Below, piece after piece: positions 16,461 through 25,272 of a stretch of 52,592 nt of DNA (position 1 is the first letter of the stretch; each line of letters begins with the position of its first letter). The position numbers and the translations under genes were made by a program. This stretch comes from Acetatifactor sp. Its GTDB lineage: Bacteria > Bacillota > Clostridia > Lachnospirales > Lachnospiraceae. The notes beneath the pieces were generated by a model. That model did not search any database, was not told the origin of the DNA, and was given only the letters and a program-made list of their open reading frames with translations. The stretch covers positions 1 to 52,592 of the forward strand of contig JAEDDX010000011.1 of NCBI GenBank assembly GCA_016293615.1, read 5' to 3'.

Positions 16461-18374
16461 TCAGGAGATTGCCTCCGCTTCCTCCAGCCAGATGCGTGCA
16501 CATGCATCGGAAGGCATGCGCAGGTCTCCTCTGGGAGAAACCGCGACGCTTCCGACCTTGGGTCCGTCCGGAAGACAGGAACGCTTAAACTGCTGTTGGA
16601 AGAATCTTCGGTAGAAGTTCCTAAGCCACTTTAGAATCGTCTCTTCGCCGTACTGTCCCGCAAAGGAAAGGCAGGCAATGCGGTATATCTTCGCAGGAGA
16701 ATACCCGCAGCGAAGCATATAATACAGGAAAAAGTCATGGAGCTCATAAGGTCCGACCAGATCCTCCGTCTTCTGCGAGATCACGCCGTCCACGGGAGGC
16801 AGCAGTTCGGGACTGACCGGCGTATCCAGGACATCCTCGAGTACCGCCGACAATTCATCGTTTGCGCAGGTATCTGCATAGTATTTCACCAGATGTCTGA
16901 TCAGCGTTTTCGGGACTCCGGCATTCACACCGTACATGGACATATGGTCGCCGTTGTAGGTAGCCCAGCCAAGCGCAAGCTCAGACATGTCGCCGGTACC
17001 GATGACGAGACCGTTTACCTTGTTCGCAAGGTCCATCAGCACCTGCGTCCGCTCTCTCGCCTGTCCGTTTTCATAGGTGACATCATGCTGACTGCTGTCA
17101 TGTCCGATATCCCGGAAATGTCCGGTCACGGCATCCCTGATATCGACTTCCTTCAAAGTGGCTCCCAGGGTCTGCGTCAGCTTGCAGGCATTGTCGTAAG
17201 TGCGGTCTGTCGTGCCGAAGCAGGGCATTGTCACAGCGAGAATTCCCTTTCTGTCCAGTCCGAGTAAATCAAAGGTCCGCACCGTGACAAGAAGAGCCAG
17301 CGTGGAATCCAGACCGCCTGAAATCCCGATGACCGCATTCTTACAGCGGACATGCTCCATTCTCTTTTTTAAACCATAGGACTGAATGGAGAGAATCTCC
17401 TCACACCGCTTCTGTCTCTTCTCGGTATTTTGGGGAACGAAGGGGGAGCTGTCAAACTTGCGCTCCAGCATCGTCTCTCCCACCTGAAGCGTAAAAGACA
17501 CTGTCCGGTAGGTCTCACAGGGCTCCTGTCCGAAGGTGCCCATGCGCCTTCTCTCGGTCGTGATCTTCTGCACATCGATGTCCGCATAGTTGCTCTCGCA
17601 CACAAAGCGTTTCGCCTGGCTCAAAATCGTGCCGTTTTCCGCAATGATATTATGGCCGCCGAAGACCAGATCCTGCGTGGACTCTCCCTCGGCAGCAGAG
17701 CAGTAAACATATCCGCAGAGAAGTCTCGCGCTGGCTGATTTCACCAGCATTTCCCGGTACTCATCCTTGCCCACCGTCTCATTGGAGGCAGAGAGATTGA
17801 TCAGCACTGTCGCACCCTTTAAGGCATGTCCGGTTCCGGGCGGATTGGCGACCCACAGATCCTCACAGATCTCGCAGGCTACCGAAAGCCCCGGCACATT
17901 GCTGCAGGAGAAGATCAGATTGGTTCCGAAAGGAACGGTCACGCCGTCAAATACAAAATCAACCGGTTCCGTATTTCCCTGCGCAAAATGTCTGCCTTCA
18001 TAAAACTCTGCGTAACTGGGAATGTTTTTCTTGGGCACAAAACCCAAAACCCTGCCGTTTTGAAGAAGCGCCGCTACATTGTACAGCTTTCCGTCTCTTT
18101 CCATGGGAAGCCCCACCGCAACCAGGGCATCCTTTCCTGCCGTTGCCTTCGCAACCGTGCCAAGCCCCTCTGCCGCCTTCTGCAGCAGCAGCGGCTGCAG
18201 GAATAAATCTCCACAGGTATAGCCCGTCAGGCAGAGCTCCGGAAACACGATCAGTTTCGCTCCATGATTCAATGCTTTCCCAAGCTCTTCGCAGATTGCC
18301 TCTGCATTGTAGACCGGGTCAGCGACCCGGATCTTGGGGGTGACTGCCGCAACCTTTACAAATCCCTGTTTCAT
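16461..18374 (-). CDS. nadE: glutamine-dependent NAD+ synthetase
   Basis: A 637-residue fused NAD+ synthetase. The N-terminal nitrilase-like glutaminase domain (about residues 1-290) has the Glu of FPELCLTGYTC, the catalytic Lys and the Cys of CEICEDLW. The C-terminal synthetase domain has the PP-loop GISGGLDSTLAL and the GTGDMSELALGW stretch. It amidates deamido-NAD with ammonia channelled from glutamine. The start is chosen at the ATG at 18374 with AAGGA upstream; an in-frame GTG three codons earlier sits too close to that SD. Confidence 0.95.
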   Translation of the reverse strand: MKQGFVKVAAVTPKIRVADPVYNAEAICEELGKALNHGAKLIVFPELCLTGYTCGDLFLQPLLLQKAAEGLGTVAKATAGKDALVAVGLPMERDGKLYNVAALLQNGRVLGFVPKKNIPSYAEFYEGRHFAQGNTEPVDFVFDGVTVPFGTNLIFSCSNVPGLSVACEICEDLWVANPPGTGHALKGATVLINLSASNETVGKDEYREMLVKSASARLLCGYVYCSAAEGESTQDLVFGGHNIIAENGTILSQAKRFVCESNYADIDVQKITTERRRMGTFGQEPCETYRTVSFTLQVGETMLERKFDSSPFVPQNTEKRQKRCEEILSIQSYGLKKRMEHVRCKNAVIGISGGLDSTLALLVTVRTFDLLGLDRKGILAVTMPCFGTTDRTYDNACKLTQTLGATLKEVDIRDAVTGHFRDIGHDSSQHDVTYENGQARERTQVLMDLANKVNGLVIGTGDMSELALGWATYNGDHMSMYGVNAGVPKTLIRHLVKYYADTCANDELSAVLEDVLDTPVSPELLPPVDGVISQKTEDLVGPYELHDFFLYYMLRCGYSPAKIYRIACLSFAGQYGEETILKWLRNFYRRFFQQQFKRSCLPDGPKVGSVAVSPRGDLRMPSDACARIWLEEAEAIS

Positions 18375-18407
18375 CCGCTCCACATTCCTTTCTTAGCTTA
18401 GAGATCC

Positions 18408-19289
18408 TCAGCATCTGGATTTCGTCTTCAGTGCCTTCAATTCATCCACACTGAATTTATAGTGCGTGTTACAGAAGTGACAGTTGACTTCAATCTCCTG
18501 CCCTTCTTCAATCATATCGCTCAGTTCCTGTCTGCCGAGGCTGATTAACACCTTCTCAATCTTGCTTCTGTTACAGTTGCAGGCAAACCGGACCGGCATC
18601 GTTTCATTCATCTCGGGATTCAGGCCCTCCAGCAGAATCTCCAGCATCTGCTCCGGCGTATTACCGTCATCCAACAGTCTGGTCACGGAGGAAACCTTTG
18701 CCAGATTTTCCTCCAGCCTGTCAATGACTGCATCCTGCGCAAAAGGCATCAGCTGAATGATAAAACCGCCTGCCTGTTTTACGGTATTGTTCTGATTCAT
18801 CAACACTCCGAGGCCCACGGAAGAGGGCACCTGTTCGGAGGTGGCAAAATAATAGGTCAGATCCTCGGCGATCTCGCCCGTCTGTAACAGAGTCTGTCCC
18901 ACATAAGGCTCTTTTAACCCCATATCCTTGATGACGGAGAGACTGCCCTGCCCGATTGCCCCGGCGACATCCAGCTTCCCGACTGCATTCGCAGGCAGAA
19001 TCACTGCGGGCTCGACCGGATACCCCTTGACAGTTCCCTTGGAATCCGCGGTCACGGTAATGCCCTTCATCGGCCCGTCTCCCCGAATCTGTAAGGTCAG
19101 GATGTCATTTTCACCCTTCAGCATGCTGCCCATCATCACGCCTGCGGAGAGCAGTCTGCCCAGAGCAGCCGTTACCACAGGGCTTGTGTTGTGGATCTGT
19201 CTTGCCTGCTCCGCCAATTCTCTGGTACTGCAGGCAAATGCGCGGATCTGTGCATCTCCCGCCGTTGCCCGAACAATATAGTCACTCAT
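18408..19289 (-). CDS. hslO: redox-regulated chaperone Hsp33
   Basis: A 293-residue Hsp33 holdase. The C-terminal redox switch is present: C-x-C in FACNCNRSK and C-x2-C in NCHFCNTHYK, which together bind Zn when reduced. Oxidation of these cysteines unfolds the domain and activates the chaperone, useful to an anaerobe meeting oxidants. The start at 19289 has AGAGG five bases upstream; an in-frame ATG eight codons earlier has no SD. Confidence 0.95.
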   Translation of the reverse strand: MSDYIVRATAGDAQIRAFACSTRELAEQARQIHNTSPVVTAALGRLLSAGVMMGSMLKGENDILTLQIRGDGPMKGITVTADSKGTVKGYPVEPAVILPANAVGKLDVAGAIGQGSLSVIKDMGLKEPYVGQTLLQTGEIAEDLTYYFATSEQVPSSVGLGVLMNQNNTVKQAGGFIIQLMPFAQDAVIDRLEENLAKVSSVTRLLDDGNTPEQMLEILLEGLNPEMNETMPVRFACNCNRSKIEKVLISLGRQELSDMIEEGQEIEVNCHFCNTHYKFSVDELKALKTKSRC

Positions 19290-19351
19290 AATAACCTCTT
19301 TTCCGTCTTGCATAGACTGCAGACTGTAAATACCGGTCGCAAGGCTTACGC

Positions 19352-20173
19352 CTACACCGGAAGCTGCTTATTTCCTCTCGCCGTCACACAGATTCTCTCG
19401 CTGGTTTCTGTGACCGGGCCTTGTGTGTCCGCGTCCGTCATCTCAAGCACCGTCAGTCCCGCCTGCTCAAGCAGCACGCCAATCTGTGCGGCCGTATACC
19501 CTCTCTGCAGATGCGTCTCCGTAAATCGTCTGAACCGGTCGCCGGACTCCTGCACAAAAATCGTCAGATCGTACTCATTGATGCCTGTCGCCTCGTCATA
19601 GAAGTTGTCCCAGATAAAACTGCAGTCTTCGCGGTTCTCTGCAATCGTCGTATCGCCGATCACCTCGCGGTACTTATAATCCGTATTAAAATCAAAAATA
19701 AAGATTCCGCCGGGGAACAGGTAATTGTTCACAAGCGAAAAAACCTGCAGAAGTTCCTTCTCCTCCAGGATATAGTTCACACTGTCGCAGACACTGACAA
19801 CAGTGCCGACGGTGCTGTACAGTTCCAGCTCCCTCATGTCCTGCAGCAGATACAGGACCGAAGAGCCCAGTGCGGCCTTTTTCTCCATCGCCACAGCCAG
19901 CATGGACTCCGAATTGTCCACACCGATACAGTCATACCCTTTCCGGTACAGAAGCTCCGTCAGGGTACCGGTGCCGCAGCCCAGGTCCAACACCAGATTC
20001 CTCTCGGAAGCCAGTGCATCCTCCGCGTCCCTCTCAGGTTTGGACACTCCGTACTGTTCTATCAGACCACAGATACGCTCGCACCACTCCTCATAGGGCG
20101 TCGCATCCATCAGTTCATCGTACACATAGGCAAAATCCTGATACGCCAGGCTGCCTTCCTCCCTACTGCTCAT
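19352..20173 (-). CDS. class I SAM-dependent methyltransferase
   Basis: A 273-residue Rossmann-fold methyltransferase. Motif I is LVLDLGCGTGTLTELL near residue 70, motif II is CIGVDNSESML, and the acidic motif IV region is SVCDSVNYIL. The N-terminal FAYVYDELMDATPYEEWCERI is shared with a common Firmicutes family whose substrate is unknown. It lies between the exporter gene and hslO in the same direction, with short gaps, so the block may be one transcription unit. Confidence 0.88.
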   Translation of the reverse strand: MSSREEGSLAYQDFAYVYDELMDATPYEEWCERICGLIEQYGVSKPERDAEDALASERNLVLDLGCGTGTLTELLYRKGYDCIGVDNSESMLAVAMEKKAALGSSVLYLLQDMRELELYSTVGTVVSVCDSVNYILEEKELLQVFSLVNNYLFPGGIFIFDFNTDYKYREVIGDTTIAENREDCSFIWDNFYDEATGINEYDLTIFVQESGDRFRRFTETHLQRGYTAAQIGVLLEQAGLTVLEMTDADTQGPVTETSERICVTARGNKQLPV

Positions 20174-20188
20174 GGAATCTCCTCCCGG

Positions 20189-20701
20189 TTAAGCTACCAT
20201 TCCGAGTGCGCCGAATATCCCTGCGCTGACAAGACCCATGATGACGCCCGCCAGGATGACGCCCAGAAGCACTGCTGCCACGCTGGACTTAAAATCCATA
20301 TCCAGCAGACTTGCGGCCAGGGTTCCGGTCCATGCGCCGGTTCCGGGAACCGGGATACCAACGAACAACAGAAGCGCCAGAAACAAACCGCGGCCGGCCT
20401 TCTCGTGAAGCTTCTGTCCTCCCTTATGCCCCTTTTCCAGACAGAAGGTGAAAAACTTTCCGATGACCGGCTTATCGGCACCCCATTCAAGCACCTTTCT
20501 TGCGAAGAAGAAAATGAACGGCACGGGAAGCATATTGCCCACAATACAGGTAATATAAGCAGGAATCACGGGCAGGCCCATACCCTGCAGACCGAAGAAG
20601 AAGGTCATGTCTGAGGGGGAGAGGGCCACCGGTACCGCTCCTCTGAGCTCAATCATGGGAATCATGGAAATAATAAAGACAATCAGGTATTTGATAAACA
20701 T
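20189..20701 (-). CDS. small multidrug-export family membrane protein (COG2426)
   Basis: A 170-residue membrane protein of the COG2426 family (called small multidrug export, though evidence for drug export is thin). The family marks PMIELRGAVPVAL near the N-terminus and VGIPVPGTGAWTG in the middle are both present, flanked by four to five hydrophobic helices. The start at 20701 has GGAG seven bases upstream and lies 4 bp after the hisC stop, so it is coupled to hisC. Confidence 0.85.
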   Translation of the reverse strand: MFIKYLIVFIISMIPMIELRGAVPVALSPSDMTFFFGLQGMGLPVIPAYITCIVGNMLPVPFIFFFARKVLEWGADKPVIGKFFTFCLEKGHKGGQKLHEKAGRGLFLALLLFVGIPVPGTGAWTGTLAASLLDMDFKSSVAAVLLGVILAGVIMGLVSAGIFGALGMVA

Positions 20702-20705
20702 TTTT

Positions 20706-21770
20706 CTACTCCGTTCTGTTCTTGATATACTGTCGTAAAAATGCGAGCATGGTATCCATCTGCTCGTCGGTTCCGATGGAGATGCGTAAGGAATTGTTGA
20801 TTCTTGCTTTCTCCCAGAATCTGACATAGATATCCTGCTCCCGCAGCGCCTGATAAATCTCCTTGGCAGGTATTGACTTGTGCGAAGCAAAGATAAAGTT
20901 CGCCTTGGAATCCGGGAAGGTAAACCCGAGCGCGGTCAATTCTTTCTTCACACGTTCTCTGGTCGCCTGAATTTTCGCGGTGATCTCCTTAAAGTAAGCA
21001 TCATCCCTGACTGCCTCTACCCCCAGAATCTGGGAAGGCATATTCATTGTGTAAGAATTGAACGAAAACTTCACATCATTCAAGTACTTGATCAGCTTCT
21101 CGCTGCCGATACAGAAGCCGATTCGCAGTCCTGCCATCGCACGGGACTTCGAGAATGTCTGAATGATCAGAAGATTTTCGTACTTCTCAAGCAGAGGCAG
21201 CGCACTGACTCCTCCGAAATCAATATATGCTTCATCCACCATGACAATCACATCGGGATTCGCCGAAATAATCTCCTCCACCACGGAAAGCTCCTCGTAC
21301 AGTCCGGTCGGCGCATTGGGGTTCGGGAAAATGATACCGCCGTTTGGCTGCTTATAATCCTCAGGTCTGATGTGCCAGTTCTCATCCAGCGCGCAGGTCT
21401 TGTAAGGAATCCGATATAAGTCTGCCCACACATCATAGAAAGAATAAGTGACATCCGGGAACAGAATCGGCCGTCCGCTGTTAAAAAATGTCATAAACGC
21501 CATGGAAATCACATCGTCCGAACCGACTCCCACAAACACCTGCTCCTTTTTCACTCCGTAATACTCCGCCAGAGCATTGACCAAAGGAGTGGTATTGGAA
21601 TCCGGATACAGCCGCAGCGCATCACAATTTAAGTCTGCTGCCAGCCTCTCCACTCCGGGTGCCGGAGGATAAGGACATTCGTTCGTATTCAGCTTTATCA
21701 TATTGGGCTTATTCGGCTGCTCTCCCGCCACATAAGGAACCACTTTTCGTATATTCTCTTCCCACTTCAT
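20706..21770 (-). CDS. hisC: histidinol-phosphate aminotransferase
   Basis: A 354-residue fold-type I aminotransferase that makes histidinol phosphate from imidazole acetol phosphate in histidine synthesis. The PLP lysine is in TFSKSRAMAGLRIGF, and MVDEAYIDFGG holds the Asp that binds the PLP pyridine. The N-terminal IKLNTNECPYPP is the family signature. No other his gene is nearby. Paralogues that act on other imidazole or aromatic substrates exist, so the substrate is by family. Confidence 0.9.
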   Translation of the reverse strand: MKWEENIRKVVPYVAGEQPNKPNMIKLNTNECPYPPAPGVERLAADLNCDALRLYPDSNTTPLVNALAEYYGVKKEQVFVGVGSDDVISMAFMTFFNSGRPILFPDVTYSFYDVWADLYRIPYKTCALDENWHIRPEDYKQPNGGIIFPNPNAPTGLYEELSVVEEIISANPDVIVMVDEAYIDFGGVSALPLLEKYENLLIIQTFSKSRAMAGLRIGFCIGSEKLIKYLNDVKFSFNSYTMNMPSQILGVEAVRDDAYFKEITAKIQATRERVKKELTALGFTFPDSKANFIFASHKSIPAKEIYQALREQDIYVRFWEKARINNSLRISIGTDEQMDTMLAFLRQYIKNRTE

Positions 21771-21808
21771 AGGGTATCACTCTCCTCGCCTTTGCAAATC
21801 GTCAGCTT

Positions 21809-22258
21809 TTATGTAACAGTTGTATGATAGCAAACCACAAGAAAGAACGCAAGCGTAATGTAAGGAAGAAAGGGGACCGGCCTCTTCAAATTTCCGTTGT
21901 CTGCGATATTTTTACGAAAAAACTGGACGATTGCAAGAAACAGAAAGGCAAGCAGCATTTGTTCCAGATACCCTCTCAGACCCACGCCCAGGCTCGCCAG
22001 ATGTAGGGCGCAGACACTGAATGCATGGCAGTCAGCCCTTCCGTACATTCTCGAAAACAGAAATTGCTGCAGGCAGATAAAAAAAAGCAGTCCGGGGAGC
22101 GCCTCCCCGATCCTGCCGTTTCTCTGTAAAAGCAACAGAACCGTACCTGCCGCTCCTGAGATCCACCATAGGAGATTCACGACTCTGCAGGTCCGCAGAT
22201 CCTGCACACAGGCGATGATATAACACAGCGCCGTGATTCCCCACAGTATCGCCCTCAA
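21809..22258 (-). CDS. prepilin peptidase, TadV/CpaA type
   Basis: A 149-residue A24-type aspartic peptidase that should remove the leader of the Flp-like prepilin and pseudopilins. The two catalytic aspartates are Asp20 (CVQDLRTCRVVN) and Asp76 (GRADCHAF, replacing GxGD). The C-terminal VPFLPYITLAF matches the conserved PFxPxL of the family. It lacks the N-terminal methylase domain, as usual for TadV. Its TTG start overlaps the stop codon of the preceding gene (TTGA), so it is the coupled last gene of the pilus operon. Confidence 0.85.
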   Translation of the reverse strand: MRAILWGITALCYIIACVQDLRTCRVVNLLWWISGAAGTVLLLLQRNGRIGEALPGLLFFICLQQFLFSRMYGRADCHAFSVCALHLASLGVGLRGYLEQMLLAFLFLAIVQFFRKNIADNGNLKRPVPFLPYITLAFFLVVCYHTTVT

Positions 22259-23958
22259 CGAAGTCTGGTGCGCAGTTCCGAGAGCACCCCTGCGTCTGAC
22301 GCAATGACCGACAGATACACCTCCCGCTCCACAGATTCCTCCCCGCGATAAGCCGTCACTTTCACGGGCAGATGAACCGCGGCGGGCATGTATAGCGGAA
22401 TCAGAAAGAAATCCTCCTGTATCACAAGCGGCTCGCTATTGCCGGGATACTCATATTGTCTTTGGAGAGAGCTGTCCGGGCGAAACATCTGCTGCGGGTA
22501 TTCAACCTTCAGCCTTGTGGCACCGCCTCCGGCCTTCATCGTGAGCACGCCGCTTTCTCCTCCCTTGAAGATCGGGTCATGCGGAGGAAGAATTCTCTCA
22601 ATCGTGACATCCAGGGTAAGCGCAGGAATCGGTTCCGCCCATCCGGCATGCAGCTCGGTATCCCGAGTGATCACCACCGCATCTCCCGGCATTCCGACAG
22701 GCTGCGTATACCCGCTGTCCCCAAACCATCCGGTAAAAAGATATCCCTCCTTATGTGCCTCCGGCAGAATGATCGGTACCTCCTCGCAGTCCGCAATCAG
22801 CCGATCCGTCGTCCCCGCCGGCGCGCTGAAATAATAGACATTTCCATTCAAATATCCCAGAAACGGTTCCTGTTTTACCCATCCGCGCAATCTCCGCAGG
22901 GTTCTAACCGGCGCGATCGCGCTGCCGCCGTGGGTGTCAAAGCTGACCCAAAAGCCCGCAGGCGGAAGGTACGAGTCCAAAGCCAGTGTATAGTCTTCGC
23001 CAAACGCTTTTTCTATCTGCGTCACTTCACCGCTCCCGCAATAGACTCCGCCGGCCGGGTCGATACACAGCACACTCCCCCTCGCCTTCCACTGCGCGTA
23101 TAATACGACCGTTCCCTTGTCCGTACCGTTCTCCCAGTTTTCGGTGGTGAGGTTCACAACCGCTTCCCCGTCCGAGAAGGAGGTGCCGCTTCCGTCAGGT
23201 GCCGTATTCCAGCCCAGAAACTCATACCCTTCCCGCACAAAGCTGTTGCGGCGAAGAGAGACCGAGGCATGGATGTCATGCCCTTCATAGAAGGCCTCGT
23301 TGTCATAAACATGGATGCTCTCCTGCATTGTCCCGGACACGCCGAGCGCATTCGCCCGGTATATGACACGGTATCTGTTTTTCGAAACCTTGGTACAGCG
23401 GTGCGTATAACTGTATCCCTGCTCCAGATTCCTGCAGTGCGGGCACAGATAGTAATACTCGGAATCTGCCGGAACATAATGAATGGAGCGCGCCGTGGTC
23501 TCACTCATATAAACCAGACCATATAACACCGCCTCACCGCAATCCGCACAATACCCAAGCCATCCGGAATAAAAAGAATTCATACAACTCACCACCCGGA
23601 AATCCAGATCATGATACTGATAATCGCTCGGAAGTCCGCCGCCGTGAATACAGTGACCGCCCGGAAATGCCACCTTCCAATAACCGATTGGCACCATGGC
23701 ATTGTCTGTGTTGATATAAGTGTGCTCTCCTTCACCGGGGGTGCGCGCTGTAGATGGGATGCCGGTATAAACAGTCCTGCCATACTCATACCAGACAGTA
23801 TTCCGGTCTCCGGAGTTTGTCGTCCACGCCTTGCCATCCGGAGAAAAACTCACATACGGACTGTTATAGATCGTCTTTTGGGCGTTTGTCTTCATCGGCA
23901 GCAAGGCTGTCAGGATAGCCAACAGCCATATGGTCTGCACGATTCTGCTTTTGCTCAT
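22255..23958 (-). CDS. secreted InlB-repeat protein of the pilus operon
   Basis: A 567-residue exported protein. Residues 1-26 form a signal peptide (VQTIWLLAILTALL, then NAQ). A Cys pair region (CADCGEAV at about 138, CPHCRN at about 171, HRC) may bind a metal. Two Listeria-Bacteroides (InlB B-type) repeats follow: GYEFLGWNTAPDGSG...LYAQW near 245-290 and EGYLFTGWFGDSG...LHAGW near 405-440. No LPXTG or C-terminal membrane anchor is visible. It is a candidate adhesive or tip component of the pilus. It sits between the lipoprotein and tadV genes. Confidence 0.82.
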   Translation of the reverse strand: MSKSRIVQTIWLLAILTALLPMKTNAQKTIYNSPYVSFSPDGKAWTTNSGDRNTVWYEYGRTVYTGIPSTARTPGEGEHTYINTDNAMVPIGYWKVAFPGGHCIHGGGLPSDYQYHDLDFRVVSCMNSFYSGWLGYCADCGEAVLYGLVYMSETTARSIHYVPADSEYYYLCPHCRNLEQGYSYTHRCTKVSKNRYRVIYRANALGVSGTMQESIHVYDNEAFYEGHDIHASVSLRRNSFVREGYEFLGWNTAPDGSGTSFSDGEAVVNLTTENWENGTDKGTVVLYAQWKARGSVLCIDPAGGVYCGSGEVTQIEKAFGEDYTLALDSYLPPAGFWVSFDTHGGSAIAPVRTLRRLRGWVKQEPFLGYLNGNVYYFSAPAGTTDRLIADCEEVPIILPEAHKEGYLFTGWFGDSGYTQPVGMPGDAVVITRDTELHAGWAEPIPALTLDVTIERILPPHDPIFKGGESGVLTMKAGGGATRLKVEYPQQMFRPDSSLQRQYEYPGNSEPLVIQEDFFLIPLYMPAAVHLPVKVTAYRGEESVEREVYLSVIASDAGVLSELRTRLR

Positions 23959-23970
23959 TGCTCCTCCCCT

Positions 23971-25026
23971 CTATGGATTTGCAGCATCCTGCTCCTGCAG
24001 ACAGACGCTGCAATACACCACTGTCTTATGCTCAAAGGAATGCGTCTGCTCGTTCCAGACAACGGGTCCTTCACCGGTGACCCAGGAATGCTCCTCCCCG
24101 ATTTTCCTGACACTCCTTCCCAGATACATACCGCAAACACCACAGACGGATTCCGTGATTTCATTCCGAGTACAGCAGTCTTTCTCCGTTGTGACGGTTT
24201 CGACGGGTGTATGCGGGATGATATCCGTTCCGCTTCCGCCGATATGCCCGCATTTGATACATTCCAGATTATAAAAGTTCGTCTCCGTACCGCAGGAAGC
24301 CGTTCCGTACCAGTAAATCTTCCGATACTCATGGTCCGCTTCCGTCAGGCAGTGTGACTCCTCTGTTTCAGCCGGAGTGCCCGAAGAGGGTGTTTCCCTG
24401 TCCTGTTCCGGCTCCTGCACTCCGCCCTCCGGAGGAAGACTCGACTCGGGTTCCGATGCGCCGGCCCCGGGGCTCCCGGACGGCTGTGGTGTCTTGGTCG
24501 GCTGTTGCGTCTCAGTCGGTCTTGGTGTCTTGGTCGGCTGTGGTGGGTCAGCCGGTTGCGGTGACACGGTCGGTCCGGGCGTCTCAGTCGGTCTTGGTGT
24601 CTTGGTCGGCTGTGGTGGGTCAGCCGGCTGCGGTGACACGGTCGTTTCGGGCATCTCAGCCGGCTGCGGTGACACGGTTTGCCGTGGTGTCTCAGCCTCC
24701 TGTGGCATCTTGGTCGGTCCGGGCGCCAGTCCCGCATCAGAGCTGTCCGTCTCCGAAGCTTCCGGCGTCTCTCCTCCCGCGCCACGGTCCCCGCCCTCTT
24801 CTTCCTGCCGGGAGGATTCTGTTGTACTCTCCCCGTCCGCTTCGGGCGTTACCACGCTGTGACCATTGTGTTCATTCTCCGGCGACACCTCCCGAATATC
24901 TGCGGTTTCCGTCGTCTGCGATTGCTGTGCCACGGCCTGTGCTCCCCTGTCCTCCGCAGCGTCTTGCGCCTGCCCGCACGCCCCCAACACCAGCACCAGA
25001 GACAGACAGAGCGCTCTCAGGCTCAT
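23971..25026 (-). CDS. Pro/Thr-rich lipoprotein with Cys-rich C-terminus
   Basis: A 351-residue lipoprotein. The N-terminus MSLRALCLSLVLVLGACGQ is a signal peptide with lipobox LGAC. About residues 30-110 are acidic and low complexity. Residues about 110-190 are a Pro/Thr/Gln repeat (PTKTPRPTETPGPTVSPQP and variants, 24-residue period) that could act as a wall-spanning stalk. The C-terminal 120 residues have three C-x2-C pairs (CIKCGH, CGVCGMY, CSVC) with flanking His, as in Cys-rich surface repeats of gut Firmicutes. The frame stays open 49 codons upstream through a 15-nt repeat array; I start at 25026 because GGGAG lies at good distance and a signal peptide follows at once. Confidence 0.8.
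   Translation of the reverse strand: MSLRALCLSLVLVLGACGQAQDAAEDRGAQAVAQQSQTTETADIREVSPENEHNGHSVVTPEADGESTTESSRQEEEGGDRGAGGETPEASETDSSDAGLAPGPTKMPQEAETPRQTVSPQPAEMPETTVSPQPADPPQPTKTPRPTETPGPTVSPQPADPPQPTKTPRPTETQQPTKTPQPSGSPGAGASEPESSLPPEGGVQEPEQDRETPSSGTPAETEESHCLTEADHEYRKIYWYGTASCGTETNFYNLECIKCGHIGGSGTDIIPHTPVETVTTEKDCCTRNEITESVCGVCGMYLGRSVRKIGEEHSWVTGEGPVVWNEQTHSFEHKTVVYCSVCLQEQDAANP
24480..24720. repeat. 72-bp direct repeats within the lipoprotein gene
   Basis: A block starting CGTCTCAGTCGGTCTTGG occurs at 24508 and again at 24580, almost identical over more than 65 bp, and further partial copies follow to about 24700. The unit is 72 bp (24 codons), built from smaller Pro-Thr-x sub-repeats. 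Its length could vary between strains by slippage or recombination. Confidence 0.8.
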
Positions 25027-25027
25027 T

Positions 25028-25192
25028 CTGTTCTCCCTATTGTTGTTCTTTGTATGGTTATTCTTTTGATGATTATTCTTCCTATGGTTGTTCTTCCCAT
25101 GATTGTTCTTCATAAGCCTGTTCCTCATAAGATCGTTCTTCCTATGACCGTTCAACATATGACGGTTCCCCATATGACAGTTCTTCCTATGT
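25028..25192. repeat. eleven tandem 15-bp repeats
   Basis: Eleven consecutive 15-bp units with plus-strand consensus YTGTTCTTCCTATGA fill the space directly before the lipoprotein start (25028-25042, 25043-25057, and so on to 25178-25192). Individual units differ at 2-6 positions. The unit length is a multiple of three, and the minus strand is open in the lipoprotein frame, reading pentapeptides of the type KNNHx. On the minus strand several units place ATG or CATAGGAAGAA in each copy. Confidence 0.85.
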
Positions 25193-25194
25193 CC

Positions 25195-25272
25195 GTCCTT
25201 TCTCAGTATACTTTCCGGTCGTCCTTTCTCAGGATACCTTCCGGCAGTCCTTTCTCAATATACCTTCACGAC
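25195..25272. repeat. three tandem 26-bp repeats at the cpaB 3' end
   Basis: Units 25195-25220, 25221-25246 and 25247-25272 begin with GTCCTTTCTCA and share TATACYTTCCGG. The third unit covers the cpaB stop codon and its last codons. The array abuts the 15-bp array, so the whole cpaB-lipoprotein junction is repetitive. Confidence 0.8.

Noticed and set aside
16122..16503. Minus-strand frames reading repeated Pro/Leu/Ser peptides
   Set aside because: They only reflect the 26-bp tandem repeats; no SD and no plausible protein.
19421..20614. 397-codon plus-strand open frame over the methyltransferase and exporter genes
   Set aside because: It spans two well-supported minus-strand genes and has an unlikely composition.
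24354..25115. Long plus-strand open frames over the lipoprotein gene
   Set aside because: They mirror the Pro/Thr repeats on the other strand. No SD, signal peptide or family match; the minus-strand lipoprotein is clearly the gene.
25028..25192. CRISPR array
   Set aside because: Units are 15 bp with no spacers, and no cas genes are present.
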